Shown: positions 20,885 through 30,841 of the stretch, one piece after another
How positions within the stretch are numbered: position 1 is the stretch's first letter
How the letters are laid out: every line of letters begins with the position of its first letter
NCBI GenBank assembly: GCA_009746045.1
Contig: RPFO01000488.1
Coordinates: 35,001-80,000, forward strand
From: Mesostigma viride
Taxonomy: Eukaryota; Streptophyta; Mesostigmatophyceae; Mesostigmatales; Mesostigmataceae
DNA length: 45,000 nucleotides
Direction: 5' to 3'
Position numbers and translations under genes: made by a program
Notes under the pieces: model-generated
Told to the model about the DNA's origin: nothing
What the model saw: the letters and a program-made list of their open reading frames with translations, nothing else
The model's database searches: none

Positions 20885-21103
20885 CCGCCCGCGCCTCCAA
20901 GCTCATGATTTAACAGTCCATCCAGGTCTGAATGTGCTCGCCTGCTCGGGGCGCTCGATGAGGGTGGTATCATCTGCGTAAATCAGGTCGGACAGGCGGT
21001 AAACAGGGCTACCGCCGCCCTTTTCGCGATCATTATTAAGGATGTCCAAGCCAGGAGGCGAACCCGGCCGTTAGGAGCGGTAAAGCGCGCAGGTGACTGG
21101 AGC
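20885..21103 (-). pseudogene. LINE reverse transcriptase fragment with YADD box
   Basis: On the minus strand the frame SDLIYADDTTLIERPEQA (YADD at 20969-20980) is the catalytic palm motif of a non-LTR retrotransposon reverse transcriptase; it ends at a TGA at 20903-20905. It is the downstream half of a gene whose upstream half lies at 23088-23343. The two halves are separated by the element inserted at 21115-23076. Confidence 0.8.
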
Positions 21104-23087
21104 ATGACGTGATCATTGGCGACGAAAATGGCTGACGGCGGTATGGCTGACGGCGGAGCTCAGATCTTTTGCGTCTGAGCCCCAAATTCGGTCAGACCAG
21201 TTGCATTCGATGCGCTTTTTTCAGACGCACACGCCAGTATAATCGGTTACGGCTGAAACGCAGTATTGCCAAAGTTACGCACGTGACCAGCTATGACGAC
21301 TACCAAAGCAAAACGAGGGCTGGAAAAGGAGCTGGCCCAGCTTCCCAGCGCCCAGCCCAACCCTCTCGCCCTCGCCATTGTTCAGCCGACAGGCTTACCC
21401 GCCAAACCCTCGCCAAGCGCCTCGCCTGAACCCAAGAAACCATGCCACGATCGCCACAAATGGAGCCAATACTTGCCCGGCGACGGAAGGTTCTCCCTCT
21501 TCGAGTGGCAGAGACTATCGCCGCAGGAATGCGTCGAGGTTCTCGAGTTCCTCGTACAGGAACGGAAGCTCTTCGTGGCCCCGAAGGGGGGGCGGCTATC
21601 GACTACCGCGACACGTCCTGGCTCTACACCTTTGACGAACCAAGCCAACGCCTGTTTATCTTGACCAGCCACTACCAGCGCAACGTCGGCGACATCACCA
21701 GAGCGATCAACGCCAGCCTCGCACAGCCGGCTGCCCCATCGGCTCCCTCCCTCTGCAAGGATGACATCCGCGCAGTGCTGGAGGAGCACGTGACCTGGCC
21801 GCTGGCCGAGAAGCTGACATCGCTGAACACCACGCTCAACACGGTGGAAGCCCGGGTCTCCAACGTGGAAACCAAGGTCGTCCACAAGCTACAACCCCAG
21901 TTCACGGCGCTACACACCGCGGCGCAGGCTTCGGAAAAGCATGCTGCACTTGTCTCTCGCCTTAACCAGGTGGAGGGCAAGTGTGGCGTGCTCCTGAAGA
22001 AGCTTGAGGCCATCACCGCCCACACCGAGGCCCTGGCCACACAGGTCCCCAAGATAGCGGAGCAGACGGCCACCATTGCATCCCAGCCACCCCGGCAGGA
22101 TGCTGGCGACCTCCCGCCGCTCTCCTACGCGGACCTGCTGCGGTCAGCGACCGCCTCCACCACCGACGCCATCGCCACAAAGCTCCAGGAGCTGGAGGAC
22201 CACCGCCAGGCCCAGCAACGGGAGGTCACCGACCGCGCTCGCCGCGAGTGCCGAGTGGTGCTACGTCGCTTCCCCCAGAAGCCAGGTGAGACGTCAACCT
22301 CTCTTGCTGACGAGCTCAAGAACCAGCTTCTTACCCTCATGGGCCTGGTAGGTGAGGTAGAACTGCGTGGGTGCCACCGCCTTCCCCACTCACGGGACAA
22401 GGCGGCTCCCCCACCAGTCCTACTCACCTTCCCCTCCCCTGAGGATAAGCAGCGGTTCCTCTCTCGTCGCAAGCGGTTGCACGACCTCACCTGGACGCTG
22501 GATGACGACCTCACCCCCGCTCAGCAACAGCAGCGACGCGACCGGTGGCCGGAATACCTCCGCCATAAGCAGGACCCCCAGAAGCCCAAGGTGTACTGGA
22601 GGGGCGGGGACCTGATGATCAACCACAAGATGTGGACGCCCCCAGCGGGCTAGAATAGCAATAGCCCTAGCTTGTAACCATTGGCGTCACTGCCGCTAAG
22701 GCAGCCATGCCTAGAATGTTGCCTAGCTGTGCCAACACACCTAGTCACGTGCCGCCAACGCACGGTACACAACCAGCCATAGCCTTAGCCTAGTCCTAGT
22801 ACAGCCATGCCACGCCCTGGCTATGTTCAGATTACCTGCCCACGCTCCTTGCTATGATATGCTCACATGGGTCTTATTGCACCCACAGTTTGCCGGATCG
22901 TTAGCCTGTCCTTTTAGCTAGCCGCGCCCGATTGCAGCTGTGGCATGCCTTTAATTGGCATGAAGGAGACTGGGGGTCTCTGCCCTTTCTCCTGTAGTGC
23001 ACACACAGGGATTAAAAGCACTTCGGTGCTCCGTGACTCCCCAACGGGAGCACGAGTTTAATTAATTAATTAATTAATGACGTGATC
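21104..23087 (+). mobile_element. Complete ORF1-only non-LTR retrotransposon with target-site duplication
   Basis: An 11-bp direct repeat ATGACGTGATC lies at 21104-21114 and 23077-23087. Between them is a 1962-bp element with a leader (ATGGCTGACGGCGGAGCTC, AGACGCACACGCC), one ORF1-type coding region (21293-22653), a 3' untranslated region of about 420 bp with TGTAA at 22673-22677, and a (TTAA)n tail at about 23057-23076. There is no room for, and no trace of, an endonuclease or reverse transcriptase inside the element. It therefore has to be mobilised in trans, like the mammalian half-L1 (HAL1) elements that carry only ORF1. It sits inside an opposite-strand reverse transcriptase gene. Confidence 0.85.
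21293..22653 (+). CDS. ORF1-type retrotransposon RNA-binding protein, one -1 frame change
   Basis: The ATG at 21293 opens a 123-codon frame (MTTTKAKRGLEKELAQLP). Homology with the 1799 copy shows that the protein continues from about 21592 in the -1 frame to the TAG at 22651-22653, for about 453 aa in total. The middle (about residues 170-260) is a helical heptad-like region (LAEKLTSLNTTLNTVEARV) that probably forms a coiled coil. Then come a Arg/Glu helix, PGETSTSLADELK, PPVLLTFPSPEDKQRFL, WTLDDDLTPAQQQQRR and VYWRGGDLMINHKMW. This order (coiled coil, RRM-like part, C-terminal domain) resembles L1-type ORF1 proteins, which bind element RNA as trimers. The frame change falls on G7 (21586-21592), which lies in register as a G GGG GGG heptamer. 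It may be a lost base or a slippage site; the 1799 copy has no change there. Confidence 0.7.
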
Positions 23088-23343
23088 CACGACAATAATG
23101 TTCACCGATATATGGGGAGAGGACGTACACAACCTTGCCACACCCCGTGGTGAAGGGGGAATGGTGGGATGCATGGTACGTGCCTAGCTTCCGCAGTCGG
23201 CACTACTGCCTGTGAACGGCCTCATACACCGTGCGAATTAATGGCAGCAATAAATGCTCAGGTGGCGCGTGATCTAGAGCTAGGATGGCCCAAAGAGCCT
23301 CCCAGAGGACCGTGTCGAAAGCCTTGATGTGGTTAACAAATTT
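23088..23343 (-). pseudogene. LINE reverse transcriptase fragment with AFDTV and GVxQGC boxes
   Basis: Minus strand from 23343: KFVNHIKAFDTVLWEALW, then APPEHLLPLIRTVYEAVHRQ, then a TAG. Then, in another frame, GVWQGC at 23129-23146. These match the non-LTR reverse transcriptase blocks (KAFDTV catalytic box, Y-E-x-V-H-R region, GVRQGCPLSP-type box). Order and spacing to the YADD box at 20969-20980 are normal once the inserted element is removed (about 118 codons between AFD and YADD). Stops and a frameshift show that it was already decayed. Confidence 0.8.
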
Positions 23344-23488
23344 GCATTCCCCCATTAATTAAAATAAATTAAATTGCACATGACATATCTCTGTTGGGAG
23401 TACACGTAGCATATATCCCTGAGAAGGGGCATATGGCTTTGAATACATTCTGGGCTACTTCCTGCAAGGGCATCGGGCATTCCCCCAT
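23344..23488 (-). mobile_element. 5'-truncated retrocopy of an ORF1-only element, 12-bp TSD
   Basis: A perfect 12-bp direct repeat GCATTCCCCCAT lies at 23344-23355 and 23477-23488. The 121 bp between them, read on the minus strand, match the 3' end of the 1.65-3.57 kb element: GTATTCAAAGCCATATGCCC and CTTCTCAGGGATAT, with an AT-rich tail (AATTTAATTTATTTTAATTA). It is a short, 5'-truncated insertion into the same reverse transcriptase gene. Confidence 0.85.
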
Positions 23489-23815
23489 GGAACCTTTAAA
23501 CCATTCACTAATGCATTCGATCATTCGTTCATTCACGCGCCTCCGTTGGGGGTTAGTCACGACCGGGGTACCGACATATGTTTTGAGAAGGTACCTTTCA
23601 TCCCTGTTTGATCTGCCCAGCACGAAGGGGGCACGGGAACCCCCCTTCTCTCGTTACCTTTGAAAGGCAGGCCACAAGTTCAATATTAACTGCTCACCGG
23701 GAGAGTCTAGCAACTACTGTGGGTTCAATCAAGCTTCGACATAGCAAAAGCCGATAGCGGATGCTGCAAGGCTACCCCATGCATGGTCCAGTGGCCACAG
23801 ATCGATATAGCCTTG
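23489..23815. other. Possible upstream part of the disrupted LINE, not resolved
   Basis: Removing the 121-bp insertion joins a minus-strand frame here (WFKGSMGEC) to KFVNHIKAFD without a stop, so some LINE coding sequence may extend to about 23660. I could not recognise further reverse transcriptase or endonuclease motifs. Confidence 0.35.
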
Positions 23816-24056
23816 TGCTCAGATTACTTGCCCACGCTCCTCGTTATGATATGCTCACATATGGGTCTTATTGCACCCATAGATTTTGCCGGATTGTTGA
23901 TCGTGTCCGATTGCAGCTGTGGCATGCCTCTGGCATGAAGGAGTAAGGGGGTCTCTGCCCTTCCTCCCTGTTGTGCACACACCGGGATTAAAAGCACTTC
24001 GGTGGTCCGTGACTCCCCAACGGGAGCCCGAGTTTAATTAATTAATTAATTAAGCC
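23816..24056 (+). mobile_element. 5'-truncated ORF1-only element, 3' end only
   Basis: The sequence matches the 3' region of the 21115-23076 element: TCAGATTACTTGCCCACGCTCC, CGATTGCAGCTGTGGCATGC, GGGATTAAAAGCACTTCGG, GTGACTCCCCAACGGGAGC, then (TTAA)n at about 24034-24053. TAGCCTTG at 23808-23815 and 24057-24064 may be an 8-bp TSD, but three bases separate the tail from the second copy, so this is tentative. Confidence 0.75.
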
Positions 24057-24064
24057 TAGCCTTG

Positions 24065-24985
24065 GGACGCTGCCATCCATCCATCCATCCATCCACCCAT
24101 CCATCTATCTGCACGAAATGGCCGTCATTTGTAACTATCTGGTGTCTTTGGGTACTAACTCGTTTCCAAGCCTTAAATACTTGCAGACTTTGTTACAGCA
24201 AGTGTCATTCCAGTCCACGGCATGCCAATGAATATCAAGGGTGCCCTCGGCCACCCTGCACACAGACACTCAAACACGCTGCGCAACTAGCCATTCAATC
24301 TGCCCTATAATTTCCAAAAGAAACATCACTCCTCCATGGTAGACTCTTCCTGCTAGAGGGCAGTGGATAACACCTTGATCGCATCCTCCACCACAGCGTG
24401 TGGCTTTTTAACTTCTGGCCACGCCACACCCTGTGCAGCCCCCCCCCCCCCCTCCCCCCCCGGGGGAAACCTTGCCCCAGCCAAGCACGCCCCGCACACA
24501 AGCTACACTGCGACCTAGTCTAGCCTAGGCATGGATGGCAGCATGCCTCTCAGGGCAGTGCCGGGCGCGCATACCTGGTTGTCTCTTTGATACCTGGCCA
24601 TCCGGTATTATCAGTGAAGAGAGGGACTAAACACATTCAACGGGGGAGGCATGGGCGAGGCAGCCAGAGATGGTTCACGTGGCTAATGCATGCGCCGCCC
24701 CACCAATCCAATAAAAGCGCACGGAGCCACGTGGCATGCAGACACCTGTGTATGGACTTGCTCATTCGCAGGTGCAGTCTGAGGCCACTTGCTCGATGTG
24801 GACCACCCTGGCGGCCACCCGCGTCCCTGTGTGCCCTACCAGTTGCCCATGACTCTGAGGCAAACTGCCGCCACTGCCACGTGAGGCAAGTCGCACGCAT
24901 GCAAGGTGCACTGCCTGCCCCCCAGTCTGCGGCCAACCTACTCCAAGGTCGACATCTTCCACCTCACCAGTTTGCACCGTCCTCC
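24065..24985. other. Spacer downstream of the SHIPPO gene
   Basis: Contains (CCAT)n at 24073-24108, a C-rich homopolymer region at 24437-24466, and an inverted trace of repeat C (CCTGGTTGTCTCTTTGATAC) at about 24571-24590. Nothing else was recognised; the last part should be the 3' untranslated region of the minus-strand gene. Confidence 0.5.
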
Positions 24986-27900
24986 TCAGAAGTTGACACC
25001 ATCGACCGTGACGTTGAACGAGCGCTTGATGAGCGACGACACCCCCTCCGGCTCATAGCTCCCAGGCCCCAGCACCTTCTCGTGGTGCTCTGTGCGTACG
25101 GAGAAGCGCGGGATGTTGGTGGCAAAGGAGGGAGTGGGCGTCCACATGGCGGTCACGCGGTTGGGTGGCAACCTCGCATCGTACGCGCCGGGACCGGGCG
25201 CCGCCAGCGCGTCCTTGTTGGCCACCGGCGCCTGCCTGGTCGTGCTGCTTGCAAACGGCGTGGGCTTGGCGGCCGTCTGTTTGAGCGTCAGCTGCGAGAG
25301 TGGCACATCGTAAGAGCCAGGTGGCGGCGCCTCAGTCCGCGGGTCGGGCAGCCGGTCCACCTTGGACATGAACACGGATGACTTGCGCGCCACCTCCCAC
25401 GGCTTGGCCGCCTTCTTGCCCCCGCCACCGTCGCCAGTATAATATCCCGGGCCTAGATCGGAGCTGGTGGCCCCCCCCGCGCGCAGCATGGCAGGATCCA
25501 GCCGGCTGCCCACGGTGCCAAACCCGCCTGGCGGCCGCGATATCGGCTTGCGCTGTACCTCCTCCTGGTAGGCGCCGGGTCCTGGTGCGAGGGAGGTGGA
25601 CGGCCCGAAGCGGTCGCTGGTGGACTTGAAGCCGATGCTCTCGGCCGCCGCGGACGGGTAGCGCCCGCCGCGCCCCGCAGGCACCGAGTGGGAGCGCGCG
25701 ACACCCACGCGCGGGTCCTCGTACGACCCAGGGCCGACCGCGGGGATGCCGCCCCCGCCAAGACCCGTCACGCGCGCCGCCGAGCTGCCAAACGGCTGGT
25801 AGGCCTCGGGCGCGCGCCCTGCGGTGCTGCGGCCCGCGAGATCCGCCTTGTAGGAGCCAGGGCCTGGGGTGGACTTGTCCTCCGACACCCTGCAGGGGGG
25901 GGGGGGGGGGGGAAGGGTCACAGTGCATGGGGAAGGAAGGGGAACAGGCCGTGCACAAAAGGGCTTGGCAGGCGGGTGAGGACGGGCGCCCCCTTCCATC
26001 GAACCAATGGGGAACGAACGGGTCTTCGTTGAGATGTGAGGGAGGACGTGCGGCATGCGTGGCCACGTTGTGATGGGAGGGAGGGCGTGCGGCATGCGTG
26101 GCCACGTTGTGATGGGAGGGAGGGCGTGCGGCATGCGTGGCCACGTTGTGATGGGAGGGAGGGCGTGCGGCATGCGTGGCCACGTTGTGATGGGAGGGAG
26201 GGCGTGCGGCATGCGTGGCCACGTTGTGATGGGAGGGAGGGCGTGCGGCATGCGTGGCCACGTTGTGATGGGAGGGAGGGCGTGCGGCATGCGTGGCCGT
26301 GTTGTGATGGGAGGGAGGGCGTGCGGCATGCGTGGCCACGTTGTGATGGGAGGGAGGGCGTGCGGCATGCGTGGCCACGTTGTGATGGGAGGGAGGGCGT
26401 GCGGCATGCGTGGCCACGTTGTGATGGGAGAGAGGGCGTGCGGCATGCGTGGCCACGTTGTGATGGGAGGGAGGGCGTGCGGCATGCGTGGCCACGTTGT
26501 GATGGGAGGGAGGGCGTGCGGCATGCGTGGCCACATTGTGATGGGAGGGAGGACGTGCGGCATGCGTGGCCACGTTGTGATGGGAGGGAGGACGTGCGGC
26601 ATGCGTGGCCACGTTGTGATGGGAGGGAGGGCGTGCGGCATGCGTGGCCACGTTGTGATGGGAGGGAGGGCGTGCGGCATGCGTGGCCACGTTGTGATGG
26701 GAGGGAGGGCGTGCGGCATGCGTGGCCACGTTGTGATGGGAGGGAGGGCGTGCGGCATGCGTGGCCACATTGTGATGGGAGGGAGGACGTGCGGCATGCG
26801 TGGCCACATTGTGATGTGAGGGAGGACGTGCGGTATGCGTGGCCGTGTTGTGATGGGAGGGAGGGCGTGCGGCATGCGTGGCCGCGTTGTGATGGGAGGG
26901 AGGGCGTGCGGCATGCGTGGCCACGTGGGTGTCGGTTTCCAGCGGACCCGCGCACGCGGTGGGTAATCGCACCCGTTTGGCGGCCTAAGGTTTTGCAGGC
27001 ATCCCTGCTCTCTGTGCCCTCAGGTACTCAGCCTCGCGCCTGCCCTGATTCCACACACTTGGCCTGTCATAGACGCATGCTCATGACTTGGATGCGTCCA
27101 CGCTGGACCGCCACAACCACCCCATCATCCAACTACGCGCCCATCTTGCACCCACCGCCCAGCCCTGTCGCCTTGAAACCGGCCCGGAGGTGAGCACCAA
27201 GGCTAGAAGAACCCTTTGCACAAGATTTGGTGGCGTTTCCGGCCCACAGTGGCCACGCCCCACACATGCAGTAACACACGAACGTGTGCGGCGCATGCCT
27301 GCCAGCGCTATATCCCACGGCGTCATGGTCCGTGCCAGCGTTGCAGACACCGACGTGCAGGTCCACCTCAAGGCATGGGCGCGGCTCCTCTCCTGCCCCA
27401 ACGCTCCCATGGGGCCCACGTGCCCTGAACACACGACATAGCCTGAATAGCGCCTGACTTGGTTTGCGAGCGTTAAAACCCTGCCATACGCACATACACG
27501 ACTTAGTGCACACGCTCTGACCCCAGGCCATGCATACACGCACACACACATGCACAGGCACACACGCATACGCATACGCACACACACAGAATAGAACGTT
27601 GTAGTGAGCGCACACGCACCTGACTTGGTGCGCGAGCGCCACCTGCGACACGAACGCGGAGGACCCCTTGCGCGACACGGGCTTGCGAGGGGGCGCGTAC
27701 GCGGCGTCGTACTGCCCCGGCGCGGGCGCGTCCTCCTTGGGGGCCACCCACGACCCGCGCTCCGCCTTGGAGCGCGAGAAGTCCACCGCGGGGGCGTGCC
27801 GGCGCGGCAGCGCGTCCACTTTGGGGTCGTAGTCACCGGGGCCAGGCAGGTCGCGGCCAACACCCGAGAAACCATCGTTCGTCGGCGCGACCTGTGGCAC

Positions 27901-29606
27901 CAGGTCCCCGTGGGGGGTCTCCTCGTACCTGGGAAGCGGGGGGGGGAGGTATCCAGGTGGCAGGCAAGGGGCATCCGTATCACGCCTGAGCTGGTGCGGG
28001 CAGAGATGTGGGCGGACAGAGAGAGCGTGGCGTGGCGCGGATATGATGGTAGAGGGATTCGGCAAGGGAAGACGCTGCGAGGCGATGCAGCGGACAGAGA
28101 GAGCGTGGCGTGGCGCGGATATGATGGTAGAGGGATTCGGCAAGGGAAGACGCTGCGAGGTGATGCAGCGGACAGAGAGAGCGTGGCGTGGCGCGGATAT
28201 GATGGTAGAGGGATTCGGCAAGGGAAGACGCTGCGAGGCGATGCAGCGGACAGAGAGAGCGTGGCGTGGCGCGGATATGATGGTAGAGGGATTCGGCAAG
28301 GGAAGACGCTGCGAGGCGATGCAGCGGACAGAGAGAGCGTGGCGTGGCGCGGATATGATGGTAGAGGGATTCGGCAAGGGAAGACGCTGCGAGGCGATGC
28401 AGCGGACAGAGAGAGCGTGGCGTGGCGCGGATATGATGGTAGAGGGATTCGGCAAGGGAAGACGCTGCCAGGCGATGCAATGAGGCCAAGCCCCACGACC
28501 AAGACATGGGAGCCCCCCCCATGCCTACTGGTCGTGCTGCAGTTCCAAGGGCTTATCCATGCTACAACCCATCAGGGTAGCTGCCAGCATGCACAGTGCC
28601 AAGGCAGGGGTCTGCGCTGCATCCCCCTTGTGACATGTGTCCCCTACCATGGCAGCCAGCACGCCATGCTGTGAACCAGCCCTCTAATGCTAGCCTCACA
28701 GCCATGGGCTCATGATGCGAACCTGTGGGTCGTGTGCTACTGATGGCACCTATTGAGGAGCTGCGTGCATACTGGCTACCAGCATCCGCAAGCCACAGGG
28801 GGCCATGGGCAGCACAGGCAGCTTTCCCTTGGGTAACAGCAGCCCTTTGGATGTTCCACCATTCCGCAAGTCCATCTGTCCACCGCAGCATGTGGCCTCC
28901 CCCGCAACAGGGGCGGTGTCAGCAGACAGCCAGACACCATCGCACTCTACGTGCCCAGTGTACTTCCGCTGACCACGCCTAATCTTTCCCAGGGAACCGC
29001 ATGGTCGTTGGGTGCGTTGTCAACAAGAAAACTGTGAGCTGAGCGGTGAGGGAATTTAGAGCCAACAGGAGGGGGCACACACGTCCCTGCCCTACCATGC
29101 AAAGCAAAGAGATTATGGGCATTTTGACACCACAATGCCTGCAGCACGCACCCAAAAGACTGGCCCCGAGCGGGGACGGAGGGCGCCGTCGCAGAACGCT
29201 GAAAGAGTACTTTGCTACCCGAGGCCCGGGCATCCGGGTCTACCGGCACACGATGTGAGCTCTTTATCCATGACTTGGAGGTTTTGTAATAGCCAGGACC
29301 TGGCGCATTGACCCGGTCCTCCACAACGAAGCGCTGAACGGCGGTCTTAAAGCCGCTGCTGCCAGTTGTATACGTCACGGAGGCACGCGGGGCCTCCCTG
29401 TAGGCGCCTGGCCCTGGGGTATATCGGATGGTTCCTTCTGCTGTAGTCAATGGCCGTGGCGCCGTTGTGGAGAATGGCGCATAACCGTGCCCTTTTTTTG
29501 AGGTAAGGGTGGGGTCATCATAGGAGCCAGGACCAATGTCGCTATTCGTGCCTCGATACTCAGGTGCTATTGCTGGTGTGCGTTTGGATCTGGTAACGAA
29601 CGCCAT
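24986..29606 (-). CDS. SHIPPO/STPGR (sperm-tail PG-rich repeat) ciliary protein, three exons, 555 aa
   Basis: Exons on the minus strand: 29606-29152, 27928-27620 and 25889-24986. Both introns are GT-AG and both junctions are phase 2, giving GG|G and AG|G codons; the spliced length is 1668 nt. The ATG at 29604-29606 begins MAFVTRSKRTP. About twelve PGxGxY repeats are spread over the protein: GPGSYDDP, PGPGAYREA, PGPGYYKT, PGPGDYDPK, PGQYDAAY, PGPGSYKAD, GPGSYEDP, PGPGAYQEE, GPGYYTGD, PPGSYDVP, PGPGAYDAR and GPGSYEPEG. The repeats alternate with basic, Phe/Gly-containing spacers such as GFGTVGSR. Family members (ODF3-type) lie on or inside axonemal and other stable microtubules, so the alga is expected to build flagella. 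Both introns carry large minisatellites. The gene is divergent from the ACT-domain gene. Confidence 0.9.
26040..26925. repeat. Minisatellite, 39-bp unit, about 22 copies, in SHIPPO intron 2
   Basis: The unit contains GTGCGGCATGCGTGGCCACG and TTGTGATGGGAGGGAGG, with exact 39-bp spacing and single-base variants (for example CGTGTTG for CACGTTG and GGACGTG for GGGCGTG). Because 39 is divisible by 3, frames of 250-640 codons remain open on both strands; these are artefacts inside the intron 27619-25890. Confidence 0.95.
27530..27595. repeat. (CA)n-rich microsatellite in SHIPPO intron 2
   Basis: ACACGCACACACACATGCAC and ACACACGCATACGCATACGC, immediately downstream (minus strand) of the exon 2 donor. 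Confidence 0.8.
28014..28481. repeat. Minisatellite, 78-bp unit, 6 copies, in SHIPPO intron 1
   Basis: Units starting GGACAGAGAGAGCGTGGCGT begin at 28014, 28092, 28170, 28248, 28326 and 28404 and differ at only a few positions, which implies recent amplification or homogenisation. The array lies in intron 29151-27929. The unit is exactly twice the 39-bp period of the array in intron 2, but sequence similarity between the two is slight. Confidence 0.95.
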
Positions 29607-30841
29607 TACACACACACTTTCCTCGCCAAATGCCCCAGAAGATTCAGGCTGTGAAGATTTTCGCTTAATTGGACGTTAGTTGGCGATGCAGCTTAGCATT
29701 GAAGTCAAGCAACTCTACCGCTTTGCTAATGATCGAACGTGCTGTAAAGAACGCGCAGCGGCCCATGCTCCAAATGGCACAATGAGCGAAGGAAAAAATA
29801 TCACATGGCGTGGCCCCATGTTCAACGCTAAAAGGTATTGTTAGGTATACTCATTCGAAACCCGCAAATGCGGAGTGCATTAAGTTTCCATCGAGCTTTC
29901 TTATTGAGACATGGTGCAACTATGTCGAGCTAGGTAAGCTTACTAGGTATCTATTTATTATTCTCGCTAACGTTGCCATTTAATTTTAACTGATCATCGA
30001 CTGGTGGCCACTGCCCACTGGGCACTTCTGGCTACAGGCTACTGTAGGATTTAGGAATGATTTTTGCTGGCATACCTTGGGCATACCAAAAATAATCCCA
30101 CATGTGGTCAATCAACAAGGTCTCAAGTATGTACTCTAGACTCTAGAGTCTAGAGTATGTATCGACTAGAATTCAGTTGTCAATCATAGGGCACTAGGGC
30201 AGTCAAATCAAAGGGCAGGGATTCATCAGTAGTGCGGCAGGACTGGGATTGTGCGGCCTGGGCAACAACAAGGGCAGGAGTCAGGAATCGCGCCGGCCCG
30301 CGCCCCGTCCCCGGCATGGCAAATTGGCAATGATGGCATGGCATCGCATTAAAATAAAAGTCTTTCACCAGCTGCCTGACAGAGTGACAGTTTCCCCTGG
30401 AAATCCTCAGGATTTTCTCGGGAACGCCACTTTCCCTGTACGGACGTGTACAGCGAGGGAGTCGTACTGAGTCATCTCTGCATTCATGTCAAGCTCAGTA
30501 CCGATATCTGACGACTGACAGCACAGGAGATGAGGAGATAGATTGGGCGAACAGGACTCAGCATTCCGCAGAGCCGGGGAAACCGGGAAAAGTGAAAGAA
30601 TCATTCGTGAGTTGATTCGTCTGACCATTTCCTATTCCCCAACTCCAGCAGCCTAATTAAAGTGAAGGCGGGATTTTCCGACATCGGTTACGAACTAACG
30701 GCACATCAAACGTAGCTGCACTCGCATTTGCCACTGCCTGCTCAGTGTTTGCATCTCGGTGCAGTCGGGGTGGCATTATCCGCATCGACCAGCGTCGCCA
30801 TCGCCAGGATAGGCACCAGCAGGCAACTCTGTCTAGCCACC
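29607..30841. promoter_or_regulatory. Divergent intergenic region between the SHIPPO and ACT-domain genes
   Basis: 1235 bp separate the two start codons, so both promoters should lie here. Apart from the palindrome at 30132-30157, no motif is clear enough to name. A short GGGCAACAACAAGGG at about 30258 echoes repeat B. Confidence 0.5.
30132..30157. other. Perfect 26-bp palindrome
   Basis: The half-site TACTCTAGACTCT is followed directly by its exact reverse complement, with no spacer. It can form a 13-bp stem in DNA or be a dimeric protein site. It lies about 550 bp upstream of the SHIPPO start and 690 bp upstream of the ACT-domain start. Confidence 0.85.

Noticed and set aside
24986-27193. 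Open frames of 250-640 codons with 13-residue repeats (for example MPHALPPITT units)
   Set aside because: They are produced by the 39-bp minisatellite in SHIPPO intron 2. The true coding part of the 642-codon minus frame starts only at the acceptor at 25890.
27081-28674. Repeat proteins from the 78-bp array
   Set aside because: The array is intronic; 78 is divisible by 3, so all frames stay open.
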